Part shown: positions 6,017-12,904 of the stretch, piece after piece | How the letters are laid out: each line of letters opens with the position of its first letter | Position numbering within the stretch: position 1 is the stretch's first letter | Source: a virus | Virus record (IMG/VR): IMGVR_UViG_3300047508_000077 | Location: 1 to 40,150 of that record | DNA: 40,150 bases | Reading direction: 5' to 3' (one strand) | Notes under the pieces: model-generated | The model's database searches: none | Seen by the model: the letters and a program-made list of their open reading frames with translations, nothing else | Told to the model about the DNA's origin: nothing | Program-made: the position numbers and the translations under genes

Positions 6017-6370
6017 CTAAGCCGCTCCGCGCCGAAACTCGCGCACCGTCGACGCCGCGGCGGCGACTTTCTTCGCGGGCCGCTTGCTCGACGTCGCGAC
6101 TCTCAAACCAAACGCCGTCGGATCGAAGTAACTCGTCAACGGCAACGTCGGATTTTTGCGCGCGATTTCGGTGTGATGAAACTCGGCGTGCGCCTTTCTG
6201 CCCTGAGTCGTGATGTGGAAGCCGCGTCCCGGTCGGTAAGTGATCCACTGGCGGATGAGCATCGAGCGAAACGGTCTTTGATCAAAATGTTGCGCCGACT
6301 CGATGCTCATGTACAACCCCGTCGAGAATGTCTCTAACATCGGGTATTGCAGGTTACTCAGTCGCGTCAT
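6017..6370 (-). CDS. Small protein, possible winged-helix
   Basis: 117 residues. The ATG at 6370 overlaps the upstream stop as ATGA. The middle (residues 30-68) has helix-like SMLIRQWITYRPGRGFHITT followed by QGRKAHAEF, which resembles the recognition helix and wing ending in 'T..Gr.a' seen in winged-helix proteins. The C-terminus is basic and Ala-rich (SSKRPAKKVAAAAS). A DNA-binding role is plausible but not shown. Confidence 0.65.
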   Translation of the reverse strand: MTRLSNLQYPMLETFSTGLYMSIESAQHFDQRPFRSMLIRQWITYRPGRGFHITTQGRKAHAEFHHTEIARKNPTLPLTSYFDPTAFGLRVATSSKRPAKKVAAAASTVREFRRGAA

Positions 6371-6645
6371 GAGTTGACCCCTTGGCTTCGTGCGATGCGG
6401 GCTGGCGTGACGACGTGGTCGTCGCAATACGCGCAACACCGACCGCCGTTGATCGGTTGCGCGTTGTTGGTGAATTCGCGAAACGGCTCACGGCAGATTG
6501 AGCAGATCTTCGCGGGTTTCTGTGATTCTTCCGAGCCCGTGAAGGTCCAATATCCGTTGGTCGTCGGAATGACGACGAGACGCTCGTCGCCGATCTTCAT
6601 CGACGCGAGGAATTCACGCGCTTGTGCTTCGGTTGGAAACGTCAT
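6367..6645 (-). CDS. Small zinc-finger protein
   Basis: 92 residues. CSICREPF and CCAYCDDH are separated by about 20 residues, giving four Cys for a zinc ribbon. The N-terminus (TEAQAREFLASMKIGDERLVVIP) looks like a short alpha/beta unit. It overlaps its upstream and downstream neighbours as ATGA. Function is unknown; it is a member of the CxxC cassette. Confidence 0.7.
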   Translation of the reverse strand: MTFPTEAQAREFLASMKIGDERLVVIPTTNGYWTFTGSEESQKPAKICSICREPFREFTNNAQPINGGRCCAYCDDHVVTPARIARSQGVNS

Positions 6646-7103
6646 GATGCGACCTCAAGTTTGACGGTTGGTTTGCCGCCGCCCGCGGCTTTGTCTTTTT
6701 TTCCTGCTTGCATAACGGCGAGCCGTTCCTTTCGAGCCCGTACGCTCATTTTGGCCCATCGCGCTTTTGCCGCGGCGCTCGCCTTTGCGACAAACTTCGC
6801 GTGCTCGGGATGATCGGGATGCCGCGGATGCACGGCTTTTTTCGCCGCCGCGACCTTTTGCCGCCGCTTCATTTCGCGCGACCGCTCTTCAGGATCACTG
6901 GGCCATCCGCTCGCGCCCGATGAAACAAGCGGCCCGCGCGGTCGACCGGGGCCGCGGCGCTTCGGCTTCGCCTGCAACCCGGAGAGTTGCGCCCGCATCC
7001 GGTCTAACTCAAGTTGCATAAGCTCAATCATGCGTTGCATGCCGGGGATCAATGTTGCGAGCCCCATTTGCGCGTATAGTTTCTCGTTGTCGTGATCGAT
7101 CAC
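6642..7103 (-). CDS. Basic AT-hook-type protein
   Basis: 153 residues from GTG 7103, with AAAGGA ten bases upstream. Residues 1-45 hold a helix (MIELMQLELDRMRAQLSGL). Residues 47-57 contain PKRRGPGRPRGP, a good AT-hook core (GRPRG). Two Lys/Arg/Ala-rich blocks with KARWAKMS and RKERLAVMQAG follow. It is distantly like the GRKSMS pair at 3685-4289: helix, RGR-type hook, then a basic block. Likely DNA-binding in AT-rich minor grooves, which is notable next to the AT-richer island at 7104-7286. Regulatory or nucoid-type function is inferred. Confidence 0.7.
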   Translation of the reverse strand: MIDHDNEKLYAQMGLATLIPGMQRMIELMQLELDRMRAQLSGLQAKPKRRGPGRPRGPLVSSGASGWPSDPEERSREMKRRQKVAAAKKAVHPRHPDHPEHAKFVAKASAAAKARWAKMSVRARKERLAVMQAGKKDKAAGGGKPTVKLEVAS

Positions 7104-7286
7104 TTTCGGTTGTTCCTTTCGTAGCTACAGATGTTACTACCGTTTTGACTACTGGCGTTGCTAGCACATTGCTTAGCATTATTCCACCAATCTTTCGGAT
7201 CGGGAAAACTATCTTTTGGTTAGACCTAGTAGTCATGTCATGGACAGTACGGCATAGCCCGAAAGGGTCATGATAGAAATCCGGTA
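7104..7286. other. AT-richer intergenic island
   Basis: These 183 bases are much less GC-rich than their surroundings and separate the replication initiator (stop 7287) from the AT-hook gene (start 7103). A short frame begins at ATG 7237 on the minus strand but has unusual codons and no ribosome site. There is no clear -35/-10 pair. Candidate roles are an origin region, or a promoter with an operator bound by the adjacent AT-hook protein. Confidence 0.4.
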
Positions 7287-8144
7287 TCAACCGCACGCCG
7301 CCGCGCGGAAGCAATCGCCGATCACGAGCGGCACAAAACCCCAGGAACGCATTTCCCGAAATTTGTTTCGCTTGAAAAGCGCGACCAGTGTCGCGTGTAT
7401 TTGCTCCGCGGTTGCGCCGCGGCCCGCGTCGAGCACGCGCTCGATCAACGCATCGTCGGGCGGCGGCATACCGATCTGCTCGCCGAGTCCGGTAAGCGAG
7501 TCGCGCAAGAGCTCAACGTCGGCGGCGGCGTGCTTCGGCTCGGCGCTTTCTCTGGATCGGTTTTCCCGTCCCGGCGCTTTGCGCTCGACCGCGGCGCTCG
7601 GCGTTGGTTTTGATTTTTTTTTCGGCGGCGGCGGCGACTTTTCCACGGTCGGCGCACTCTCACGTAGAGAGCGTACGCCGCCGCTTCCGCTATCAGCTAT
7701 CAGGAATCCGGAATCAGCCCGTTTTGACACTGCGATTACAGTGTCTTGTCTATGTAATTCCAGTGTGTCACCGCATCCGTTTGATTCCGGGCTACTTACC
7801 GCGCCGTGAATCGGCGACGGCGGAATCGTCGACGCCTTTTCTCGCGGATCGGGATTTTGATGCGCGCGCCAGTTTGTAACCTGAATGTAACTTTTGCCGC
7901 CGTTTTCGTACGTCGTGATGAAGCCGCTTTTCCCCAGTTTTTCCACTAAGTTTTCCACGTCTTTTGCAGAGACGTCATCCCATAGCGGCATGGCGAGCGC
8001 CTTGATGCGCCGCGGTCGGTATTCGAGCCGACCGTCGCGATCCGCGATCATCCACAATCCGGTGAAGAGAATGTATGCGTACGGGCCGAGCTCGCAAAGA
8101 TCTTCGTTGCTCATGATTCCCGGTTTGATATTTCGCGCTCTCAT
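7287..8144 (-). CDS. Phage replication initiator / replisome organiser-like protein
   Basis: 285 residues. The first 110 match the N-terminal winged-helix region of phage replication proteins: RARNIKPGIMSNEDLCELGP, then LFTGLWMIADRDGRLEYRP, RRIKALAMP and YIQVTNWRAHQNP. Residues 120-200 are a Ser/Pro/Lys-rich linker, and 205-285 form a helical domain (LLRDSLTGLGEQIGMPPPD, then KFREMRSWGFVPLVIGDCF). This family recruits the host replication machinery to the phage origin. The ATG overlaps the nuclease gene as ATGA. No phage helicase or polymerase is present, so this is likely the only replication factor. Origins often lie in or next to such genes; the AT-richer island follows at once. Confidence 0.82.
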   Translation of the reverse strand: MRARNIKPGIMSNEDLCELGPYAYILFTGLWMIADRDGRLEYRPRRIKALAMPLWDDVSAKDVENLVEKLGKSGFITTYENGGKSYIQVTNWRAHQNPDPREKASTIPPSPIHGAVSSPESNGCGDTLELHRQDTVIAVSKRADSGFLIADSGSGGVRSLRESAPTVEKSPPPPKKKSKPTPSAAVERKAPGRENRSRESAEPKHAAADVELLRDSLTGLGEQIGMPPPDDALIERVLDAGRGATAEQIHATLVALFKRNKFREMRSWGFVPLVIGDCFRAAACG

Positions 8145-8512
8145 TTTGGGTTTGCCTTTTCGTGTTGATCGAGCCACGCGACGAGACTCTCGACGCTATC
8201 GACCGTACCGATAGCGAGCCGAAAACCGATGCGGAGCTCTTCGTGTTTTTGTTCCTGCTCGGGCGAGAGCCACTCGCCGGGGCGTTTGACTTCGAGTAAA
8301 AAGCCGGGATGCCGAGCGTGCACGGTCGCGTAATCCGGTGTGCCGCGCTCGACGCCCTTAATCCAGCGACCGCCGTCGACGCTTCGGAACGTTCCGGCGT
8401 GCAACCGTACCACGAAGTATCCGCGGAGTCGGAGCACGTCGACGACGGCGCGCTCGACGTCGTTCTCACTGAGCCGCGGTAGTGGAGTCGGCGTCAATCG
8501 GAATCGTTTCAT
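8141..8512 (-). CDS. VRR-NUC-type nuclease
   Basis: 123 residues. The family pattern is clear: SENDVERAVVDVLRLRGYFV (with the N-terminal Glu), GTPDYATVHARHPG (Asp), FLLEVKRPGEWLS (Glu and Lys of the PD-(D/E)xK core) and PEQEQKHEELR (Gln). This is the stand-alone VRR-NUC domain common in phages, a structure-specific or Holliday-junction-type nuclease. The ATG has GAGGTCATCC upstream and overlaps the previous gene by 47 bases. Likely role: resolving branched DNA in replication or before packaging. Confidence 0.85.
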   Translation of the reverse strand: MKRFRLTPTPLPRLSENDVERAVVDVLRLRGYFVVRLHAGTFRSVDGGRWIKGVERGTPDYATVHARHPGFLLEVKRPGEWLSPEQEQKHEELRIGFRLAIGTVDSVESLVAWLDQHEKANPK

Positions 8513-8678
8513 GGATGACCTCGATATCGTGCGCGGCGCAGATCGAAGCGAGCGCGAGCCACTCAGGGCGCAGCAACGAAAACACGCCGCACACGTGCCA
8601 ACCGTCGTCGCGCATGAGTAAGAGCCGCGCGTGCACGCCGTACGCGTTGTTGCGCGTGACCAGTACGCGCGCTCTCAT
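8466..8678 (-). CDS. Small protein, unknown
   Basis: 70 residues. The ATG overlaps the upstream TGA as ATGA. It has an alpha/beta look: RARVLVTRNNAYGVHARLLL and then a helix around LLRPEWLALASICAAHDIEV. The C-terminal 15 codons overlap the start of the nuclease gene in another frame. No family is recognised. Confidence 0.65.
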   Translation of the reverse strand: MRARVLVTRNNAYGVHARLLLMRDDGWHVCGVFSLLRPEWLALASICAAHDIEVIHETIPIDADSTTAAQ

Positions 8679-9028
8679 TCGTACGCCGCCTTTACGCCGC
8701 GGTCGACGAGCTCGCGGCACTCGGCGCAAAGGTCGCGCATGTTGTCGCCGCTGTAGGGAAGCCGATAGCGCCGCTCGACGGCGCGGCCCGTGAGGTCGAG
8801 CCCGCAGAATGAGCGGTCGTCATAGCCGAAGAGTTGCACGTGCTGCTCGTGATTGCGCAAGCGCGCGATGCGGAGCTCGACGTTGCCCTCGGCGACCTCG
8901 CGCAGATAGTGCCGTTGATAGATTGCCATGTGCTCGTCACTTTTCCTTTGCACGCAAAGCGAGCACGCGAGGAAATTCACGCCGACGTAATTGCCGCAAT
9001 CCCGGCACACGCCCTTGTCGTCGATCAT
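8675..9028 (-). CDS. Zinc-binding protein with three CxxC pairs
   Basis: 117 residues. CRDC at 8-11 and CSLC near 22-25 form an N-terminal ribbon. A basic helical part follows (MAIYQRHYLREVAEGNVELR), then RSFCGLDLTGRAVERRYRLP and LCAECRELVDRG near the C-terminus for a second metal site. The ATG overlaps the upstream stop as ATGA. The second half resembles DksA-type or treble-clef fingers only loosely. Function is unknown. Confidence 0.72.
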   Translation of the reverse strand: MIDDKGVCRDCGNYVGVNFLACSLCVQRKSDEHMAIYQRHYLREVAEGNVELRIARLRNHEQHVQLFGYDDRSFCGLDLTGRAVERRYRLPYSGDNMRDLCAECRELVDRGVKAAYE

Positions 9029-9477
9029 TCGAGCTCCATTGTTCCTTCCGGCGTGATCACGAATTCCACGTCGAAGCCGCTCGCGTGCCATTCGATTTGT
9101 ACGCCGCCGTCGGTCATCGGCACGGCTTGCCCCGGCACTTCGCGGAGCATATTCAACAGGCGTTCCGCGACGTCGATTGCATCCGCGGTCGGCGCGAGCG
9201 CGCCGTCGTTGTCCCAGTCGTCTTTCAGCACGCGTAATTTGTCGAGCTTGATGTCGGGCATAATCGTTCTCCTACTGAGTTGCGTCACCGCTTGCCAGAA
9301 TGCGAGAGCGGCTTCGTCGGTTGTGTATTTCGGATTGACGACGACGACGCCGTCGTGAGTGATGGTCACGATAGTCTCGCCGCCGGATGATGCGATGTGA
9401 ATGAACCCCTCGGGCTTCGTCGTGCCGATGCCGAGATAGCCGAGCGCTAATCCGCGGTCGTAATCTTCGTTTGGCAT
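9025..9477 (-). CDS. Conserved 'WDN-D-GA' domain protein, unknown function
   Basis: 150 residues. Residues 1-75 are a beta-rich part with FIHIASSGGETIVTITHDG and a helix AALAFWQAVTQLS. Residues 76-150 carry KLRVLKDDWDNDGALAPTAD, a helix, then VPMTDGGVQIEWHASGFDVE. I recognise the second half as a common stand-alone family in bacteria and phages, whose function is not known to me. An internal ATG at the start of that half suggests the gene could be a fusion of two small proteins. The start is four bases after the upstream stop. Confidence 0.75.
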   Translation of the reverse strand: MPNEDYDRGLALGYLGIGTTKPEGFIHIASSGGETIVTITHDGVVVVNPKYTTDEAALAFWQAVTQLSRRTIMPDIKLDKLRVLKDDWDNDGALAPTADAIDVAERLLNMLREVPGQAVPMTDGGVQIEWHASGFDVEFVITPEGTMELE

Positions 9478-9481
9478 GGCG

Positions 9482-10129
9482 TCACTTCGCGGGAAGATAA
9501 AACTCAAACTCGCGCACTTGCGCGGCGAGGTCGTCTTCGGCTTCGGGGCCGTCGAGTTTCGCGAGCTCGATGAGCTTCGGCAATCCGCCCGCGACCGACC
9601 GCTCGACCTCTTCGCGCGTCGCGCGCCGACCTTCGGCGAAGCAACCGACTTCGACCGGATCACCGACGCGGATGAGATAGCGGTTGTCTTGCGCGCGGAA
9701 AAGCGAAAAGCTCCGCGTCATCCACAAAAGCGAGACGCCGGGGTTGCGGTCGAGCGGGCATCCCGGCGGTTGCTCGATGCCTTCCGGCAAGTTGTCGTCG
9801 CGGCGCACCATCGACGGTCGCGTGAGAAACGGACAGTTGACAAGACTCCACTCGGCGCACTCGCGATGCTCCGCGGGCTCGCTCGTCGTTCGGGTGATTC
9901 CGCACATTGGCCCCAGCACAAAGGCGAGCCACGCGCCCAGCGGTTGACCGCAAACCCAGCAAAGCTTTTCGGTAACGGCGCGCTTCCATTTCTCGCGGTC
10001 GGCGGCGCGGAATTCCGGCTCGCCATTGATCCAGGCGACAAACCACGGCACAGGATAGCCGCGGTGCACTGGCAAGCGCTCCAGGCGCTCGGAAAGCGCC
10101 GTCAAATCGGATCGTAGAGAGGTCGGCAT
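9482..10129 (-). CDS. Conserved phage protein with CWVCG zinc motif
   Basis: 215 residues. The family pattern is RGYPVPWFVAWINGEPEFR, KWKRAVTEKLCWVCGQPLG, AFVLGPMCGITRTTSEPAEH, ECAEWSLVNCPFLTRP, a set of Cys and His suited to one or two zinc ions. Residues 130-190 include VSLLWMTRSFSLF and YLIRVGDP. I recognise the family from other phages and prophages, but its role is not established. GGAAAGGAAAC precedes the ATG, directly after a terminator hairpin at 10150-10183, so translation may depend on readthrough. Confidence 0.78.
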   Translation of the reverse strand: MPTSLRSDLTALSERLERLPVHRGYPVPWFVAWINGEPEFRAADREKWKRAVTEKLCWVCGQPLGAWLAFVLGPMCGITRTTSEPAEHRECAEWSLVNCPFLTRPSMVRRDDNLPEGIEQPPGCPLDRNPGVSLLWMTRSFSLFRAQDNRYLIRVGDPVEVGCFAEGRRATREEVERSVAGGLPKLIELAKLDGPEAEDDLAAQVREFEFYLPAK

Positions 10130-10149
10130 CGTCTCGTTTCCTTTCCGGC

Positions 10150-10183
10150 AAAAGAAAACCGCCGCGGCTTGCACCGCGGCGGT
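10150..10183 (-). terminator. Intrinsic terminator after the recombinase gene
   Basis: On the minus strand ACCGCCGCGG pairs perfectly with CCGCGGCGGT around a six-base loop and runs into TTTCTTTT. It lies between the recombinase stop (10255) and the next ATG (10129). The ribosome site of that gene begins within the T-tract, so partial termination or antitermination probably sets the level of the genes downstream. Confidence 0.82.
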
Positions 10184-10254
10184 CGGTTGGTTTGGTTACT
10201 TTATGCGGGCGCGCACCACGGGCGAGAGCTTCCAAAGCCCCCCGCCGCGCGGCG

Positions 10255-11883
10255 TCACGCGACGCGCTCCTTTATTTTGATTGGGATATAGAGATTAGAA
10301 GTGTAAGCTTCGTCAAAACGCCTATTGCACTTCCGATCACCTGACGCCGCGACTTCCGGCACTGGCACTTTTCCGGCGATCTCGACGTATTCGCCATCGA
10401 ACGTCATTTTGAGGTCGACCAGAGCTTCGTAGATGGGGCGGCGCTCGGCGAAGGTTTCCGGCTCGCTATCCAGGGCGGTCAAGAGCTCGCATCCGGCGCG
10501 CACCATGTGCTCGGCGGGGAGAGCGAGTACCGAGCCCGCGGCGCGGATCTCGGCGGCAATACGCGCGACCTCTTGCTTATCGGCGAGGATCTCGGCATTG
10601 CCCTTGTCTTCGTCTTCGGTGCCGAGCTTCACCATGCGCCGCGTGCGGTCGATCCGCGCTTTGACGACGGCGAGCTCGGCTTCGAGTTTCGCGGTTGAAT
10701 TCTTCGACGGCAAGGAATCATAATACGCCGCGGCGTTGGCGATCAAAAGCGCCGGATTCGTGAGTAACCGCCAGATCGCATTCCAGACCACGGCTTCCAG
10801 TACGGCGCACTTGACGCGCGGCGTCGAGCGGCACACTTGCTTGCGGAGCTTGTAATCGTAGTTGCCGCACACGTACGATGCGCCGCTCTTTCCGGTCGAT
10901 GTGCGATGCCGCCGACCGCACGCTTTGCACCGTAGGTATCCGCAAAGCTCGTGCTTCGTGGCGGGCTTGCCGTTCGACATTTCCTTCGCGTCGGCAAACA
11001 TCCGTTGCGCGGCGTCGAACGTGTCGAGCTCGACAAACTTCGGACACTCCATGACCTCGCCGCCCTCGATGTGCTCGCCCGCGTACTTGCGGCGCTTGAG
11101 CATTTGCCGCACGGTTTGCCGCGACCACGCTCCCGGCTCGAATTGCCCCGGCTTGCCCGCGGTGAGAATGCCGCGCTTGTTGAGCTCGGTCTGGATCTTG
11201 CCGACGCGCCATTTCTGCGCGACGCGCCACGCATACACCATCTCGACGACGCCGCGGCGCGTGAGCCCTTCAATCGGCTCGTGACCTTTGGCATACTCGA
11301 CGGGCCGCGTGTCTTCGCGCAAGTATTGGCACTTGCCCGCGGCGTCTTTCGAGTACTTATCGACGTACACCATGCCGTACGGCGGCGTCGTTTGCGTCAT
11401 GCGCTTTTGCTTTTGCGCTTTCTTGCGACCGCCCTTCGTGCGGCGCTTGAGCTCGCGGAGCTCGCTTCCGGCTTGCGTCGCCGCTTCCATGCAAAGTTTC
11501 CAACCGCGGTCGGTCCAGGGCTCGACGATGCCTTCTTTCGTCGACACGATGACCTTTCGGTTGTCGAAGAAAAATTGCAAGATGCGCATCGACTCGAAAT
11601 CCTTCGGTCGGAAGATACGGTCGATTGCCGACACGCTGATACCGTCGACCTTCGGATCGCTGAGTTGCGCGAGCATCGCTTGCACTTCCGCGTTGCCCAT
11701 CACGAGCGTGCCGCTGATTTTGATACGGATCGTGCGCAACACGGTGAGCTCGAATTGCTCGCGGTTTTCCGCGGCGTCGTCTTCTTGCCGCGCGACGTCT
11801 TGACGGTCGCTCGACACGCGGAGCATCTCAATCACGTTGAGCGGCATCGGTTGCTCGGTTAGAGTCGGATTCAGGGTCGCCAT
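10255..11883 (-). CDS. Large serine recombinase (integrase)
   Basis: 542 residues. The N-terminal resolvase domain has LRVSSDRQ with the likely nucleophile Ser24, then VDGISVSAIDRIFRP and VIVSTKEGIV. The Recombinase domain spans about 160-300 (GMVYVD, GILTAG, WSRQTVRQMLKRRKYAGEH). Around 315-360 a zinc ribbon has GYLRCKACGRRH and YVCGNYDYK. A coiled coil follows near 395-430 (AKLEAELAVVKARIDRTRR). This is the domain order of large serine integrases, which join attP and attB through a Ser-DNA bond. The ATG has a perfect GGAGGT eight bases upstream. Its presence argues for a temperate phage; a directionality factor is not identified. Confidence 0.93.
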   Translation of the reverse strand: MATLNPTLTEQPMPLNVIEMLRVSSDRQDVARQEDDAAENREQFELTVLRTIRIKISGTLVMGNAEVQAMLAQLSDPKVDGISVSAIDRIFRPKDFESMRILQFFFDNRKVIVSTKEGIVEPWTDRGWKLCMEAATQAGSELRELKRRTKGGRKKAQKQKRMTQTTPPYGMVYVDKYSKDAAGKCQYLREDTRPVEYAKGHEPIEGLTRRGVVEMVYAWRVAQKWRVGKIQTELNKRGILTAGKPGQFEPGAWSRQTVRQMLKRRKYAGEHIEGGEVMECPKFVELDTFDAAQRMFADAKEMSNGKPATKHELCGYLRCKACGRRHRTSTGKSGASYVCGNYDYKLRKQVCRSTPRVKCAVLEAVVWNAIWRLLTNPALLIANAAAYYDSLPSKNSTAKLEAELAVVKARIDRTRRMVKLGTEDEDKGNAEILADKQEVARIAAEIRAAGSVLALPAEHMVRAGCELLTALDSEPETFAERRPIYEALVDLKMTFDGEYVEIAGKVPVPEVAASGDRKCNRRFDEAYTSNLYIPIKIKERVA

Positions 11884-12215
11884 TAGTTTTTACCTCCGCG
11901 CGCCGTGCTCTTGCTTGCCCTGCGCTTCGGAGCATCGTTGCGAAGAGATTCGCCGCGAGCTTCGAGTTGCGCACCACGTCGAGCGTCGGCACCGCTGTTA
12001 TCGTCGGCGGTTTTTTCTGGCGTCGCTTCATGGAGTGACCTCAAAAGCACGAGCCGCGCTTCGAGCACCGCGATTGCGCGCTCGATCAAAAGCCGCTCGG
12101 CAACGGCGCGGTCGCTCGTCTTCGCGCTTTCCTGAATACGCACGCCGAGCTCGTTGGTATAGATCATCCAATACGAGCCGCGGCGTACCTGCACGCTGCC
12201 CATACCGCGAGGCAT
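11883..12215 (-). CDS. Stand-alone AP2-like / integrase arm-binding-type small protein
   Basis: 110 residues from ATG 12215. Residues 1-47 read like the N-terminal arm-site domain of tyrosine integrases: GMGSVQVRRGSYWMIYTNEL, then RIQESAKTSDRAVAERLL. No catalytic domain follows. The remainder is a helix and a low-complexity tail. It sits just upstream of the serine recombinase, so an accessory DNA-binding role, perhaps a directionality factor or regulator, is tempting. In-frame starts at 12257 and 12275 exist, but they lie in a palindrome and lack ribosome sites. The last third overlaps another open frame (11828-12031) with a GAGGT site, so the true C-terminus is uncertain. Confidence 0.6.
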   Translation of the reverse strand: MPRGMGSVQVRRGSYWMIYTNELGVRIQESAKTSDRAVAERLLIERAIAVLEARLVLLRSLHEATPEKTADDNSGADARRGAQLEARGESLRNDAPKRRASKSTARGGKN

Positions 12216-12255
12216 CGTGATCGTTTCTTGTTTCGTACTTCGTTGTTGTTTGTGC

Positions 12256-12282
12256 ATACAAAAAGTGTAACACAATTTGTAT
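12256..12282. promoter_or_regulatory. 27-bp near-perfect palindrome upstream of the recombinase operon
   Basis: Two 13-base arms (11 of 13 matching) surround one central base; the core GTGTAACAC is perfect, and the ends read ATACAAA/TTTGTAT. It is strikingly AT-rich for this genome. On the minus strand it contains TATACA, a possible -10 without a good -35. Candidate roles are an operator for the recombinase operon or part of attP, which in serine-integrase phages usually lies next to the gene. Confidence 0.55.
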
Positions 12283-12308
12283 ACCCATTATTCGCCGCGG
12301 CTTACCGC

Positions 12309-12617
12309 TCATTCCGCCGCGGCGACGCCGCCGTTTGCCTGGAGCGGATCTTTGCGCGATTGCGCGGTGTTTCTCGCGAGCTCTCTCACTTGCCGCCGCC
12401 GCGCCGTTTCCGGCTTCACGGTCGCCGCCGCGGTCGGCTCTCCCGCTATCCGAGTTGCATCGTACTCTCTGATGATGCCCGTCAGGTCGGCGATGAGCTT
12501 TTGCTCTTCCGTCGTCAGGTTGAAGAGGTTGCCCTGAAACGCGAGCGTGATCGTTCCGCCCGCGGCGAGTGTCAAGATTGCGGATGCTTCATCCGCCGTG
12601 CGTCGTCGTCTTGCCAT
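12309..12617 (-). CDS. Small hypothetical protein
   Basis: 102 residues. AAGGGAG lies upstream of the ATG. The N-terminus is basic (MARRRRTADEAS). A beta-like stretch (ILTLAAGGTITLAFQGNLF) and a helix (TTEEQKLIADLTGIIREYDA) follow, and the rest is Ala/Arg-rich and probably flexible. No family is recognised. Confidence 0.65.
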   Translation of the reverse strand: MARRRRTADEASAILTLAAGGTITLAFQGNLFNLTTEEQKLIADLTGIIREYDATRIAGEPTAAATVKPETARRRQVRELARNTAQSRKDPLQANGGVAAAE

Positions 12618-12631
12618 TGTTTGGTTCTCCC

Positions 12632-12904
12632 TTAACTTGTCAGGTCTGGATACTGCATTTCGTCGAGCCGCGCGATCTCGATTCCCATAACCTTGAGCTT
12701 CGTTTCGAGCAATATCAAATTCACCGCGAGCGTGCGGTTGTGATCGTGCCGAAGCACCCAACAGAGCGCGTCGAGATTCGCTTTCACAACCTGGAGCCGC
12801 CCCGGCTCGAAGACGCGCCGCCGTACCTGCTCGTCGAGCGCGACCGCGGTCATGATGTCGTGCGCGCGTTGGATCTCGTCGCGGTCGCGCATCGGATCGT
12901 TCAT
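12632..12904 (-). CDS. Small helical protein, unknown
   Basis: 90 residues. The ATG overlaps the upstream stop as ATGA. It is predicted to be mostly helix: DRDEIQRAHDIMTAVALDEQ, then LQVVKANLDALCWVLRHDHN and LLETKLKVMGIEI. The two long helices with WVLRHDHN might pair as a hairpin. No function is recognised. Confidence 0.68.
   Translation of the reverse strand: MNDPMRDRDEIQRAHDIMTAVALDEQVRRRVFEPGRLQVVKANLDALCWVLRHDHNRTLAVNLILLETKLKVMGIEIARLDEMQYPDLTS

Noticed and set aside
7024-7314. 96-codon frame across the AT-richer island
   Set aside because: No ribosome site, unusual codons, and it overlaps the initiator stop and the AT-hook gene. Kept only as a noncoding island.
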